DNA of 64,000 nucleotides from positions 62,001 through 126,000 of the forward strand of contig NZ_CP170508.1 of the NCBI RefSeq assembly GCF_052055875.1, in the 5' to 3' direction. Position 1 is the first letter of the stretch. Each line of letters starts with the position of its first letter. The translations under genes and the position numbers were made by a program. This stretch comes from Methanosphaerula subterraneus (lineage in GTDB: Archaea > Halobacteriota > Methanomicrobia > Methanomicrobiales > Methanospirillaceae). Below, one piece after another: positions 15,566 to 25,156 of this stretch. The notes under the pieces are model-generated. The model was not told the origin of the DNA. It saw only the letters and a list, made by a program, of their open reading frames with translations, and searched no databases.

Positions 15566-16612
15566 ATGAACCAGAAGATGGATCAACCCGCTCAGGATCT
15601 GCACGCTGTCGCCTTCGGCGGAGGCCAGTTCTATAATGGCGACTGCATCAGCGGTGCCAGGGCCTGTGTTCCCGACAACAGCGTCGACCTGATCATCACC
15701 GATCCCCCGTACGGGATCCATGGAGATCGGCTCCACCAGCATTACAACCGGCAGGAAGACCTGGTCGTCGGGGGATATGTCGAAGTGCCGGCCAGCGAGT
15801 ACGGGCCGTTCAGCCTTGCATGGATCCGTGAGGCGGAACGTATTCTCCGGCCCGGCGGGTCCCTGTATATCGTGTCGGGTTACACCAACCTGTACCATAT
15901 CCTTGATGCTCTCAGGCAGACCTCGTTACAGGAGGTCAACCATATCATCTGGCGGTACAACTTCGGTGTCTTCACCCGTCGGAAGTTCGTCTCCTCTCAT
16001 TACCACATCCTCTTCTATGAGAAACCCGGTGGGGTTCGGACATTCAATGCTGAAGCCCGGTATGGTTTTGGTGAGAAGGGAACGAAGGGCGAGTCGTTGA
16101 ACTACCAGGATCGGGAGGATGTCTGGCTCATCAACCGCCATTACAAACCCGGCCAGGTCAGGAACAAAAATGAACTGCCGATCGCTCTGTTGATCAAGAT
16201 GATCCAGTACAGCAGCAACGAGGGCGATCTTGTCTGCGATCTCTTTCTGGGAGGTTTCTCCACGGCAAAAGCCGCGATCGGTCTCAACAGGAGGGTGATT
16301 GGATTCGAGGTCTCGGCTGAGATCTTTGGGGTGAAGGCAGAGGAGATTGCGTCTGTACATCCCGGTTCTCTGCTCCCCTCGCTTCGGACTCCCCTGATCA
16401 GCCGAATACTGAACCAGGGGAGGACCTGGACCCGGGAGGAGCGGGATTCCTTGGTCGCGGTTTATGCCCGAATGCTTTCACAGGGGATGAAGAAGCAGGA
16501 GATCGTCGACCTCCTTATGAAGAGATTCGGACGGGGACGATGGGCGATCGTGAAGATGCTGAAGGGATGCGCTGAAAAAGGTCAAATCCGTCCGGACGAG
16601 AATCAGGAATGA
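15566..16612 (+). CDS. Solitary beta-class DNA methyltransferase (N6-adenine or N4-cytosine)
   Basis: A 348-residue SAM-dependent DNA methyltransferase. The catalytic motif IV DPPYG (46-50) precedes motif I, seen as DLFLGGFSTAKAAIGLNRR near 225-243; this order defines the beta class. The region between (about 60-220) carries the target-recognition part. Residues about 275-348 form a basic helical extension (TREERDSLVAVYARML) that may help DNA binding. No cognate restriction enzyme gene is adjacent, so it may be an orphan regulatory or protective methylase. The recognition site cannot be read from the sequence. Confidence 0.87.
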   Translation: MNQKMDQPAQDLHAVAFGGGQFYNGDCISGARACVPDNSVDLIITDPPYGIHGDRLHQHYNRQEDLVVGGYVEVPASEYGPFSLAWIREAERILRPGGSLYIVSGYTNLYHILDALRQTSLQEVNHIIWRYNFGVFTRRKFVSSHYHILFYEKPGGVRTFNAEARYGFGEKGTKGESLNYQDREDVWLINRHYKPGQVRNKNELPIALLIKMIQYSSNEGDLVCDLFLGGFSTAKAAIGLNRRVIGFEVSAEIFGVKAEEIASVHPGSLLPSLRTPLISRILNQGRTWTREERDSLVAVYARMLSQGMKKQEIVDLLMKRFGRGRWAIVKMLKGCAEKGQIRPDENQE

Positions 16613-16912
16613 TCGTCAGGTATATAACAGATGTATCTGGTTTATCAAGACAATCTCTCTTCGGTGAGGAGGAATGCACGCTCGTTCTATGGCTCAGGTG
16701 GTATGGTCGCTGCGCGATCGGGTGCCCATGCAGGTGGAGCGATCTCTTTTTTGCATTTTTCCGATCAGAAGACGGGCTCTTTTGGAAACCTCTGTTCCCG
16801 GTGGAGGACCAATCTCTCGTTATTCTGCAATCTAAATAGCATTTAAATATATAATTATCTGTTTTCTCGAATAATAATATTTATTAATCGTCACTGAGAT
16901 ATACTAACTCAC
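16613..16912. promoter_or_regulatory. Promoter region of the archaellum operon
   Basis: There is no gene in these 300 bases. Two AT-rich TATA candidates stand out, at 16841-16857 and 16870-16887; the second lies about 35 bases before the ATG at 16913 and would give a very short leader. No Shine-Dalgarno precedes the ATG. The two boxes could mean two promoters for a regulated operon. Confidence 0.5.
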
Positions 16913-17827
16913 ATGGCGGTTAATCAGGCGCAGGTTGACCAGATTCTCACTGCAGCTTCTGAAGACGATCCAGAAGTAAAACTGCAGAACCTGGAGCGTG
17001 AGGTCGATCTGATAAAGACCTCGATCAAACGGCTCCTGATCGACATACGGGAGCGTATGAACGATATCGACAACCCGTTCACCCTGACCGCCGGGGTTGG
17101 TATCCCCCCGGATACAACCCAGGATATCAAGGATGAGGCCAATGACGCCCATGAGGCCGCCCTGGACGCCCGCGAGAGTGCGCTGAAAGCTCGCGAGTCC
17201 ACGATGGAAGTATCGGAGAAGTCCAAGGATAAGAAGAAGGGGCGGCGGAAGGAAGACGAGGAGGATGAGAACGACGAGGACCGGTCGGCCCGGTCACGCC
17301 GCAAGGAGAAGAAGAGCGAGTTCTCGGAGGCTGACGAGCGGTTGCTCGCCGCTCTCCGTTCGCAACTGGGACAGGAGCCGGCCCCGTCGTTCCAGCTCCC
17401 TGCCATGCCGGCTGTTCCGCCGCTATCCGAGAGTTCATCGATTCCAGAGAAACTGCGCCTTCAGAAGGCGTATCGTCTCTTCAAGTGGACCAACCGGTCT
17501 GTGAAAAAATATGGCCACGACCGGCTTGAGAGCATGCTCCAGTCATACCGGTCGATGGGGTACATCTCGCAGGAGTCCTGTGCCGAGGTGATCGAGATCG
17601 CCCGGTTGATGCCGGCCGTTCTCGGCGAGGTGCACGAGATCGATCCAGGCGAATACGTGGCCGAACTCTACGTTTTAAACCGGATCCTTTCGCCTGATGA
17701 TGTGACCCTGGATCGTGACATGATCGAGGTGCTGATGGAGCAGCAGCAGGGGCGTTCCAGCGATGAACCCGGGGCCAGGGACCGGATAAAGGGCGATGAG
17801 TGGGTAAACCTGCTTGACAGGATATAA
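16913..17827 (+). CDS. arlCE: Archaellum protein ArlC/D/E-like (FlaCE)
   Basis: First gene of the archaellum motor operon; ArlC/D/E proteins form the cytosolic ring that connects the motor to CheF and CheY. The 304-residue protein has an N-terminal coiled-coil part (about 20-50), a very charged Lys/Glu/Asp-rich linker (about 80-145) and a C-terminal FlaD/E domain (about 180-290; LRLQKAYRLFKWTNRS, MGYIS, EIARLMP). This fused FlaC-FlaE architecture resembles haloarchaeal FlaCE. The next gene begins 3 bases after its stop. Confidence 0.82.
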   Translation: MAVNQAQVDQILTAASEDDPEVKLQNLEREVDLIKTSIKRLLIDIRERMNDIDNPFTLTAGVGIPPDTTQDIKDEANDAHEAALDARESALKARESTMEVSEKSKDKKKGRRKEDEEDENDEDRSARSRRKEKKSEFSEADERLLAALRSQLGQEPAPSFQLPAMPAVPPLSESSSIPEKLRLQKAYRLFKWTNRSVKKYGHDRLESMLQSYRSMGYISQESCAEVIEIARLMPAVLGEVHEIDPGEYVAELYVLNRILSPDDVTLDRDMIEVLMEQQQGRSSDEPGARDRIKGDEWVNLLDRI

Positions 17828-17830
17828 TCC

Positions 17831-18319
17831 ATGTCAAGCGAGACCTTCACCACCGCCCTGTTCCTGATCACCTCCATCATCGCGGCCGGTGTCCTGATCA
17901 ACGCAATCTTCCCCGTGGTCTACACGATGGCCGGCACCTTCGCCTCCTCGTCCCATGATTCGGACCAGCGGATGAGGACCGACTTCCGGGTGGTGACGAC
18001 CCACTGTACCATCAGCGGGGAGGCGACGGTCTGGATGAAGAACATCGGTTCGGCACGGCTGGCCGCCCCCGAGGTTGCAAAATCCGATCTTTTCTTTGGG
18101 AAGGTGGGGAGTTTCTCGCGGATGGCCTATAATGAAACGCCTGGTGTTCTGAATGGCTGGAACTACCAGGTAGAGGACGACACGAACGGGTACTGGGACC
18201 AGGGGGAGACGCTCCGGGTCGATACGAAGGTCACCCCGGTTGAAAAGGGGGAGATGATGTACTTCCAGTTCGTGCTTCCCGACGGGGTATCGAGGACAGA
18301 ACAGTTCTCTGTGGGGTGA
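17831..18319 (+). CDS. arlG: Archaellum stator-type protein ArlG (FlaG)
   Basis: A 162-residue pseudoperiplasmic protein: one N-terminal membrane helix (about 8-30, flagellin-like) and a beta-sandwich domain. The segment after the helix (QRMRTDFRVVTTHC) and the position next to ArlF fit ArlG, which with ArlF anchors the motor to the S-layer. F and G are hard to tell apart by eye; the assignment could be reversed. Part of the tightly packed operon, 4 bases before the next start. Confidence 0.72.
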   Translation: MSSETFTTALFLITSIIAAGVLINAIFPVVYTMAGTFASSSHDSDQRMRTDFRVVTTHCTISGEATVWMKNIGSARLAAPEVAKSDLFFGKVGSFSRMAYNETPGVLNGWNYQVEDDTNGYWDQGETLRVDTKVTPVEKGEMMYFQFVLPDGVSRTEQFSVG

Positions 18320-18323
18320 ATCG

Positions 18324-18797
18324 GTGGCGATAGGTGAACTGGTCGGTGCTGTCGTGGGTGTGATGCTCCTCGTCTATGTCGCTTACGTGCTGGTGGGATC
18401 GGTGATCCTGACGGCGGAGACGGTCAACTCTGCCCAGAGTGATATGGGGCATCTCCAGGAGCAGCGTATGAGAACGATCATCAACCTCTCTGTGGACCGG
18501 GTGGAGAACACGACCGTCTATCTGAATGTGACCAACACCGGGGGGGAACCGATCAGTGATTTCGCTCATATGGATGTGATGACCTCGGCAGGGGGGGACG
18601 TGCCGACGTACCATCATTACTTTGAAGGAGTCGTATCGAGTCAGTTCTGGCATTATGAAGGGATCGTGCCGGATTATGTGCATCCGGGACAGCTGGATCC
18701 CGGCGAGGTGCTGACCCTGTCGGTCACTGAAACGCCGAGACCGATGTGGGCGCAGGTGATCACGCCGAACGGCGTCTATTCAACAGTGCTGGTGTGA
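18324..18797 (+). CDS. arlF: Archaellum stator-type protein ArlF (FlaF)
   Basis: A 157-residue protein with an N-terminal membrane helix (about 5-27), then AETVNSAQSDMGHLQEQRMR, typical of FlaF, and a C-terminal beta-sandwich with NVTNTGGEPI, a CARDB-like strand pattern. It binds S-layer protein in studied archaea. GTG start at 18324 with GGGGTGA upstream, the ribosome site overlapping the end of arlG. Confidence 0.72.
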   Translation: MAIGELVGAVVGVMLLVYVAYVLVGSVILTAETVNSAQSDMGHLQEQRMRTIINLSVDRVENTTVYLNVTNTGGEPISDFAHMDVMTSAGGDVPTYHHYFEGVVSSQFWHYEGIVPDYVHPGQLDPGEVLTLSVTETPRPMWAQVITPNGVYSTVLV

Positions 18798-18812
18798 CTG
18801 GGGGGATTGAAG

Positions 18813-19547
18813 ATGGGTGGTGGAATCGGAGATATTTTGGGAGGGGAAGATAAGAAGATCCTCTCCACAGGGAACAACGAACTTGACAAGAAGATCGCAG
18901 ACGGTCTTCCGCTGGAGTCCCTGACCCTGATCGAGGGTGAGAACGATACCGGCAAGAGTGTGCTGACCCAGCAGATCATCTGGGGCGCCCTGAAACAGTC
19001 GATGTGTGTCGACCTCTTCACGACAGAGAACACCACCAAGAGTTTTCTCAAACAGATGGAATCGATGAGCCTGGACATCTCTGAGTATTATGCCTGGGGA
19101 TACCTGCGAGTCTTTCCTCTGAACGTGGTCGGTTTTGAATGGAAGGAGACCGAGATGTCAGGACTTTTGAACCGCCTGATCCAGTTCATCAAGAACAGCA
19201 GGGCAGAGGTGATCATCATCGACTCCCTGACCCTCTTCAGCGAGTACGCCGATACCGGTACGATTCTGACCTTCTTCACAAACTGCAAGAACCTGGTCGA
19301 CCATGGCAAGACGATCCTGATCACCCTCCACACCTACGCCTTTGAGGAGGAGTCGCTGGTGCGGATCCGGTCCATCTCTGATGCGCATCTGTCCATGAAG
19401 AAGGCCCTCCTCGGTGTAAAATATGTGATGGTCCTCGAGGTGAACAAGGTCCGGGGTGCACGGAAGACGACCGGGAACCTGGTCTCGTTCGAGGTCCATC
19501 CCGGATACGGTATGAAGATAATTCCGATGAGTTTCGCGAAGGTGTAG
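18813..19547 (+). CDS. arlH: Archaellum ATP-binding protein ArlH (FlaH)
   Basis: A 244-residue KaiC/RecA-like protein that binds ATP and assembles with ArlI as the motor and assembly core. Walker A EGENDTGKSV is at 41-50 and Walker B VIIIDSLT at 133-140. It is usually catalytically weak. The ATG at 18813 follows GGGGG with a 7-base spacer; an upstream TTG at 18807 is less likely. Followed 2 bases later by arlI. Confidence 0.92.
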   Translation: MGGGIGDILGGEDKKILSTGNNELDKKIADGLPLESLTLIEGENDTGKSVLTQQIIWGALKQSMCVDLFTTENTTKSFLKQMESMSLDISEYYAWGYLRVFPLNVVGFEWKETEMSGLLNRLIQFIKNSRAEVIIIDSLTLFSEYADTGTILTFFTNCKNLVDHGKTILITLHTYAFEEESLVRIRSISDAHLSMKKALLGVKYVMVLEVNKVRGARKTTGNLVSFEVHPGYGMKIIPMSFAKV

Positions 19548-19549
19548 GC

Positions 19550-21409
19550 ATGGCGACCATGACCATGGCAGCGAAGCTGCCATTCAAGCCTGAAACGATC
19601 GATGAAGGGATTGACTGGTCTGCCAATCTCGAGTCCAGTGCACTCTATCGGATGCTCCCTGCGAATGCCAGGGATTATGTGAAGGAAGCCCCGCACCTTC
19701 TCGAGTACCTGCACATCCTGCCGGTGAACACCTATGGGATCCCCCTCTTCTTCTCAGAGCTGAAGAAGGATCTCCGGTCGATGAAGAATCCGAACATCAT
19801 CTATCCTGTCAACGAGACCACCTTTGTCCATATCCTGCAGGATCCCAACGATGTCCGGAACTTCTACATTCCCATCGAACCGTCTTTCCTGCACAATGTG
19901 AACAACTTCGTGCCGGCCATCGAGCTCAGGCTGATCGATATGATCGATGCCCTCGAGAACGATCCCTCCTCTCAGGAGGAGAGACGGGCGGTCCTCAAGA
20001 ACATGCTCACCAGGGTGACGGCGATCAGGCGCCCGGGCGAGAGCCTTGAAGAGGCGAGCGGTGAGGACGAACCGAAGGGAGGGCTCGATAAGGTCAAGGA
20101 CTTCCTGAACACCGACTTCACGGCGAAGAAGAAGATGATCGACCGGATGTCGCATGTCAAGGTACCCCAGACCCCTGATGGAAAAGTGATCCTGACCCCT
20201 GCCGAGTACAAGGCGGTGGAGTACCTGATGATACGGGACAAGATCGATATGGGCGTCCTGCAGCCGTTCCTCTCAGACTCGAATATCGAGGATATCACCT
20301 GCAACGGGGTCGGTCCGATCTTCATCGAACACAAGGTCTTCAAAGGGCTCAAGTCGGTGATCGAGTTCACCCGTTCCGATGAACTCGACCAGTTCGTGAT
20401 CAAGATGGCGGAACGGATCAAGCGACCGATCACGTATCGGTCGCCGATTGTGGATGCCACGCTGCTGGACGGTTCCCGTATCAACATCGTCTACGGGACC
20501 GAGGTGAGCCGGCACGGTTCGAACTTTACGATCCGTAAGGTGAACGAGGTCCCGCTTTCGATCCTGAATGTGATCGCTTCGAACGCCTGCGACTATAATG
20601 TGGCCGCCTATCTCTGGATCTGCATCGAGTATGGGATGTCCCTCTTTGTCAGCGGGGAGACTGCCAGCGGGAAGACCACGACCCTGAACGCGATCACCAC
20701 CTTCATCCCGCCGGAGAACAAGATCGTGACCATCGAGGATACGCCCGAACTGACGGTCCCGCACCGGAACTGGACCCGGGAGGTCGCCATCGCCAAGGGG
20801 AAAGGCGAGGGGACCGGGGGCGGGGTCACCATGTTCGATCTCCTCAAGGCTGCCCTTCGTCAGCGTCCGAACCAGATCCTGGTCGGTGAGATCAGAGGTG
20901 AGGAGGGTTCTGTGGCGTTCGGTGCGATGCAGACCGGCCACCCGGTGATGTCCACCTTCCACGCGGCCACGGTCGAGAAGTTGATCCAGCGGCTCTGCGG
21001 TGATCCGATCAATATCCCCAAGACCTATGTGGACAATCTGAACCTCGTGGTGATCCAGAGTGCGGTGAAACGTCCGAGCGGCGAGACGGTCAGACGGATG
21101 ATCAGTATCAATGAACTGGTCGGATACAACCCTGAGACGCAGGGTTTTTCGTTTGTGCAGATGTTCGGCTGGGATCCGGTCACGGATACGTTCATCTGGT
21201 CCGGCAAGGGCTCTTCGTACCTGCTGGAAGAGAAGATCGCAACGATGCTCGGGATGCCTGAGAACCGGCGTGCAGAGATCTACCTTGAGGTCGAGAAACG
21301 GGCGAAGATCCTCGAACGGCTCCACCAGGCCGGCTATGTCCAGTTCTGGGATCTCTTCCATATGATCACCAAGATCAAGAAGCAGGGTCTGCTGACGATA
21401 GGGGCCTGA
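19550..21409 (+). CDS. arlI: Archaellum motor ATPase ArlI (FlaI)
   Basis: A 619-residue secretion/type IV pilus-type hexameric ATPase that powers both archaellum assembly and rotation. Walker A is GETASGKTT (369-377), followed by an Asp box (TIEDTPEL), Walker B (ILVGEIRGEE) and His box (GHPVMSTFHA). The N-terminal ~130 residues carry the FlaI-specific domain. The acidic insert near 155-185 (SGEDEPKGG) is a loop not essential to the fold. Second start candidates at 19559 and 19565 are possible. Confidence 0.95.
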   Translation: MATMTMAAKLPFKPETIDEGIDWSANLESSALYRMLPANARDYVKEAPHLLEYLHILPVNTYGIPLFFSELKKDLRSMKNPNIIYPVNETTFVHILQDPNDVRNFYIPIEPSFLHNVNNFVPAIELRLIDMIDALENDPSSQEERRAVLKNMLTRVTAIRRPGESLEEASGEDEPKGGLDKVKDFLNTDFTAKKKMIDRMSHVKVPQTPDGKVILTPAEYKAVEYLMIRDKIDMGVLQPFLSDSNIEDITCNGVGPIFIEHKVFKGLKSVIEFTRSDELDQFVIKMAERIKRPITYRSPIVDATLLDGSRINIVYGTEVSRHGSNFTIRKVNEVPLSILNVIASNACDYNVAAYLWICIEYGMSLFVSGETASGKTTTLNAITTFIPPENKIVTIEDTPELTVPHRNWTREVAIAKGKGEGTGGGVTMFDLLKAALRQRPNQILVGEIRGEEGSVAFGAMQTGHPVMSTFHAATVEKLIQRLCGDPINIPKTYVDNLNLVVIQSAVKRPSGETVRRMISINELVGYNPETQGFSFVQMFGWDPVTDTFIWSGKGSSYLLEEKIATMLGMPENRRAEIYLEVEKRAKILERLHQAGYVQFWDLFHMITKIKKQGLLTIGA

Positions 21410-21411
21410 CG

Positions 21412-23055
21412 ATGGCAGAGGCGGCGGTTATCGAGGGGATCGTTGGGGAGGAGGAGAAGCCGAAGGAGAGTGCCCTTGCCGGGATCGTCCAGTCGTTTCG
21501 GGACTATTACGAGGGGATCGTCGAGAACAGGAAGATGGCCGCGGACATTCTCTTCATGATGACCTACATGGCCTCCCTCGCCCTCGCCCGTGCGACCCGG
21601 CCGGAACTCTTTGGCAGTGCAAGCGAACGGAGCGAGTACGTCTCCTCGAAGTACATCAAAAAGGTCAATATTCTCACCATGGGGTGGGGGTTCAGTTACA
21701 AGGAAGCGCTGGAGATCACCGCCGACCGGGTGAAGAACCCCCTGCTCCAGAGCCTCTTCAACCGGTTCTCCAATTCGATCGATTCGGGGGTGCCGGACGA
21801 GGAGTTCCTCAATAATGAACTGGTGACGACACGAATGGTCTATGTCAGCAACCAGGAGCAGGGGTTCGAAATGCTGAAGAAGTGGGGGGACGCCTACATC
21901 GCGATGCTCCTTTCGGCGGCAGTGGTCGCGGTCACGATGATGATCTCGGTCGCGATCTATTCTCCAAACAGTCTCGACACGACCCTGAACATCTCGTACT
22001 CGCTGACGCTCGGGATCAGTCTCTTTGGGATCGGGCTGATGTATATGTCCGTCCCCGACGACCCGAAGACGCATGGACTCGACACCTGGCGTTCCAAGGA
22101 GCAGCTCTCGATCAGAAAGATTGAGCGGATCCTGGTCCCGGTGGTCGTGGTCATCGCCCTGATCATGACGGTAGCCGGGGTGAATGCAGGTCTCATCTGT
22201 CTCTTCATCGGGCTGATGGTAGGTCCTCTGGGGATCATCGGGCTGATCGATGACACCAACATCACGCAGCGGGACGACGACTTCTCGGTCTTCATCCGGT
22301 CGCTCGGATCGGTGATGGAGGGGCAGGGGGCCACGATGCCGGTCGCACTGGCCCAGGTGGACAAGAAGTCACTGATCGCGCTCGAACCGCTGGTCAGGTC
22401 GGTCCACTCCAAGATGAACCTCGGCCTCGAAGAGGAGCAGATCTGGCAACGATTCATCGGCGAGAGCGGATCGAACCTGATCTACAAGTACCTGAACATC
22501 TTTCGCGATACGGTCGCGACCGGCGGGCCGGCCGGCGAGATCGGGAAGGTGGTCGGCAATTCGATGCAGAACATGGTGCTGCTCCGGCAGAAGCGGGATA
22601 TGCTCGCCAAGGGGTTCATCATCCTGCTGATCCCGATGCACCTGATGATGGTTGCGATCCTGGTCGCCCTCTACAACATCCTGATGACCCTGACGACGGC
22701 GATCACATCGATGATGGACCAGTTTGCAAAGGCCGCCGCATCCGCAGGGGATGTGAGCGGGAACGCAATGAGTGGAAATGCTTTTCTTTCTGGCTCTCTC
22801 AATATGTTCATCAACTTTCCGAAGGAGCAGATGACCACCTTTGTGGTGATCACCATGATGATCCTGACGATTGCAGATATTCTGGCTGCAAAGATTGTGT
22901 GGGGCGGGGACCGGTATATGTACTATCTTTATATTGCAATCTTCTTCACCCTCTCCGGATTGATCTTCCTGATCGTGCCGTACCTGGTAACGATCTTCTT
23001 CAACGTGGACGTGCTGACGAACATCTCCAATGCGGCGACGGTGAATACCACATGA
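21412..23055 (+). CDS. arlJ: Archaellum platform membrane protein ArlJ (FlaJ)
   Basis: A 547-residue polytopic membrane protein homologous to type IV pilus PilC/TadC; it is the membrane platform on which ArlI acts. There are about nine hydrophobic helices, grouped near 160-215, 235-285 and 390-540, with two cytosolic T2SSF domains. It starts 2 bases after arlI ends, and its last codons overlap the ATG of the next gene (ATGA). Confidence 0.93.
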   Translation: MAEAAVIEGIVGEEEKPKESALAGIVQSFRDYYEGIVENRKMAADILFMMTYMASLALARATRPELFGSASERSEYVSSKYIKKVNILTMGWGFSYKEALEITADRVKNPLLQSLFNRFSNSIDSGVPDEEFLNNELVTTRMVYVSNQEQGFEMLKKWGDAYIAMLLSAAVVAVTMMISVAIYSPNSLDTTLNISYSLTLGISLFGIGLMYMSVPDDPKTHGLDTWRSKEQLSIRKIERILVPVVVVIALIMTVAGVNAGLICLFIGLMVGPLGIIGLIDDTNITQRDDDFSVFIRSLGSVMEGQGATMPVALAQVDKKSLIALEPLVRSVHSKMNLGLEEEQIWQRFIGESGSNLIYKYLNIFRDTVATGGPAGEIGKVVGNSMQNMVLLRQKRDMLAKGFIILLIPMHLMMVAILVALYNILMTLTTAITSMMDQFAKAAASAGDVSGNAMSGNAFLSGSLNMFINFPKEQMTTFVVITMMILTIADILAAKIVWGGDRYMYYLYIAIFFTLSGLIFLIVPYLVTIFFNVDVLTNISNAATVNTT

Positions 23056-24212
23056 GAGAGGACGTTCGGAGGCTTCTCCTCTTTGTGGTGACCCTCGTCC
23101 TCGGACTGGTGATGATCGGGGTCGACCTGCCCCTGGTGCAGCTCCTCCCGGTGCTGGTCCTGATTGGAGTGGTCCTCCTCTTTGCAACCGGAGCGTTGAC
23201 TCCAGAGGATCTCGGTCAGGTTGGAGCGAGGTTCAGAAGAGACCGGAAGGAGACGTCTGCAAAGCCGGGGACCGGGAAGACCGAGCCGGCAAAGAAGGCA
23301 GAGCCCGTACCTGCCGGAAAGAAAGGTGGTCCCGGTCTCTTCGCACGAATGCGTTCATCGTTGAAGGAACTGATCCCAGAACGCGTTCCACGCAAGGAAG
23401 GGGAGCAGAAGGCCGGCCTCTTCTCGCGAAAGAAGAAAGAGGATCCTCTGAAGGGGAGAGCGACAGAGCAGTCGGCCGGTACCGCTGTTGCGGCTCGACC
23501 GTCTGCTCCCTCTCCGTCGGGGGGCGGGGGGAAGGCGGAGGACCCGTTCCTCTCCCTCTCTGACGACGAACTGCAGACCGACCTCCTCGACGAGCTCGAT
23601 GAGATGGATGCCCCGATCCCTGAGTCGGGTGAAGGTCTCTCGCTGGATATGGAAGCGGTCACCCCGCCGGCAGAGCCCGAACTGCAGGGTGCCGATTCGA
23701 TCCTCAGCGAGCATGCTTCTGATCTCGAGGAGTTCACCGATCTCGAAGGGATCGACGAGATCGACAATGAACTGGCAAGTCTTGAGGAGGTGGATCTCGA
23801 CGAGATCCAGCTCTCCGGGCTTGATGGACTTGAGGATGCCGATCAGAGTGTCCCTGACCTTCCTGATACTCCTGGCGGGCCTCCTGATGCGGTCTCTGAT
23901 CCGACGGCGGCTGCCCCTGATGTGCCCATGTTCACCCTTCCCCAGGATTCCCTGCCTGATGATATCTTTAAGAGCGAGCCGGATATGACCGCTTTTGCCC
24001 CTGGGTCTGGCGGGGACAATGATATGCTCAGCCTGCTCGCGTCGGATGTCAAATCGGTGAAGGTAGAGGCCGACATGTCAATTCTTCGCGATCTGCGTGA
24101 TGTGAAGGTCAGTTCTGAAGACCTGGTCACGGATCTGGAATCGCTGTTCCAGGTGATCGGTATGCCGGCGGTCAAAGGGGAGAAGAAGGGATCTGGGGCG
24201 GTGAAACGCTAG
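23052..24212 (+). CDS. Unrecognised membrane-anchored acidic protein coupled to arlJ
   Basis: A 386-residue protein whose ATG overlaps the arlJ stop (ATGA), so it is translated with the motor operon. Two hydrophobic helices lie at about 8-25 and 28-48. A basic Lys/Arg/Gly/Pro-rich stretch follows (about 60-140), then a long acidic Asp/Glu/Leu/Ser/Pro-rich region (about 155-310), and a compact end of about 75 residues (LLASDVKSVKVEADMSILRD, then DLVTDLESLFQVIGM) that looks folded. I know no family. Position between the motor and cheF suggests a membrane-tethered scaffold for the motor or chemotaxis proteins; this is inference. Confidence 0.75.
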   Translation: MREDVRRLLLFVVTLVLGLVMIGVDLPLVQLLPVLVLIGVVLLFATGALTPEDLGQVGARFRRDRKETSAKPGTGKTEPAKKAEPVPAGKKGGPGLFARMRSSLKELIPERVPRKEGEQKAGLFSRKKKEDPLKGRATEQSAGTAVAARPSAPSPSGGGGKAEDPFLSLSDDELQTDLLDELDEMDAPIPESGEGLSLDMEAVTPPAEPELQGADSILSEHASDLEEFTDLEGIDEIDNELASLEEVDLDEIQLSGLDGLEDADQSVPDLPDTPGGPPDAVSDPTAAAPDVPMFTLPQDSLPDDIFKSEPDMTAFAPGSGGDNDMLSLLASDVKSVKVEADMSILRDLRDVKVSSEDLVTDLESLFQVIGMPAVKGEKKGSGAVKR

Positions 24213-24280
24213 TCGTTTTCGATGCCTGTGATCTCTTCTTATTGTCACGGGTAGTAATAATCAAAAATACATGAGGGTTT

Positions 24281-25081
24281 ATGAAGGAAGTACCTGTTAA
24301 GATTGAGCATGACGGAACATGGGTGGTATTAAAGATCGGCATAACTGAGGATCGTCTGGTGATCCCCCGGCCGGTGGATAGGGAGGTTCTCTTTAAGGAT
24401 ATCGTCAACCTTGAAGAGCGGAAGAACGTGCTGCTCATCAGCACCCGGGATGCCCCGGATAAGACACTCCCCATCCTCTCGGTCGAGAAGGTGCTTCGGG
24501 TGATGAAACGGTTGATCCTGAGCAGCTGCAGTGCCTACCGGCTCGCTGCATACTTCCTCTCTCCTGCTGTCCGGGGCGGCGTGATGATCAAGGATGCGCA
24601 GTGGGAGAAAGGTTCCATCATTGTCGTGAAGACCGGGATCTGGTTCGATAGCGCTCAAAAACAGGTGAGCATCCCCCTCAACGAGGTTGCCGATATCCAG
24701 TTGACCAAGCGTGATGTGCAGGGAAAACAGACCGACGTGATCAAGATCGATCATGTCGACGCCGGCGAGGTGGTGACCAGTTTTGTGCTCTGTCCGGTCT
24801 CGACCCTCCAGACCCTCTTCAACTTCCTGACCGACGCCACCAAATCGATGGATATGCGTGGCGACGAACTGGACGAGTACGACCAGCAGGTGGCCATGCT
24901 GGTGTACAGCGGCATGGACTCGTCTGCCATCATCAGCATGCTCTCGATCAACAATAAAAAACTGGATGTCATCTATGACAAACTGATCAATCTGGATATC
25001 GCCGAGGTCGTGGAGGTCAGAAGAGAGGTGAAACTGACCACCAAGGGGATACGCTACATCTCTGACGTCACAAAACAATGA
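24281..25081 (+). CDS. cheF: Archaeal chemotaxis adaptor CheF
   Basis: A 266-residue protein of the CheF family (DUF439), found only in motile euryarchaea; it links CheY-P to the ArlCDE ring of the archaellum. The N-terminal two-thirds is a beta-rich domain; the C-terminal part (about 205-266) is a winged-helix-like region (GMDSSAIISMLSINNKKLDV, TTKGIRYISDV). The start ATG follows GAGGG. It is separated from the upstream gene by 68 bases and from cheY by 75, so it may have its own promoter. Confidence 0.88.
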   Translation: MKEVPVKIEHDGTWVVLKIGITEDRLVIPRPVDREVLFKDIVNLEERKNVLLISTRDAPDKTLPILSVEKVLRVMKRLILSSCSAYRLAAYFLSPAVRGGVMIKDAQWEKGSIIVVKTGIWFDSAQKQVSIPLNEVADIQLTKRDVQGKQTDVIKIDHVDAGEVVTSFVLCPVSTLQTLFNFLTDATKSMDMRGDELDEYDQQVAMLVYSGMDSSAIISMLSINNKKLDVIYDKLINLDIAEVVEVRREVKLTTKGIRYISDVTKQ

Positions 25082-25115
25082 ATCTTTCCCAAATGATGTT
25101 TTTTATTTTCAGCAC

Positions 25116-25127
25116 CTCTTTATAGAC
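25116..25127 (+). promoter_or_regulatory. TATA box of the cheYBACD operon
   Basis: CTCTTTATAGAC is centred about 35 bases before the cheY ATG (25157), following an oligo-T stretch at 25099-25110 that may terminate the cheF transcript. This predicts separate transcription of the chemotaxis genes. Confidence 0.45.
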
Positions 25128-25156
25128 CTTACGACAAAGTATTACCTTGGTGTTCA

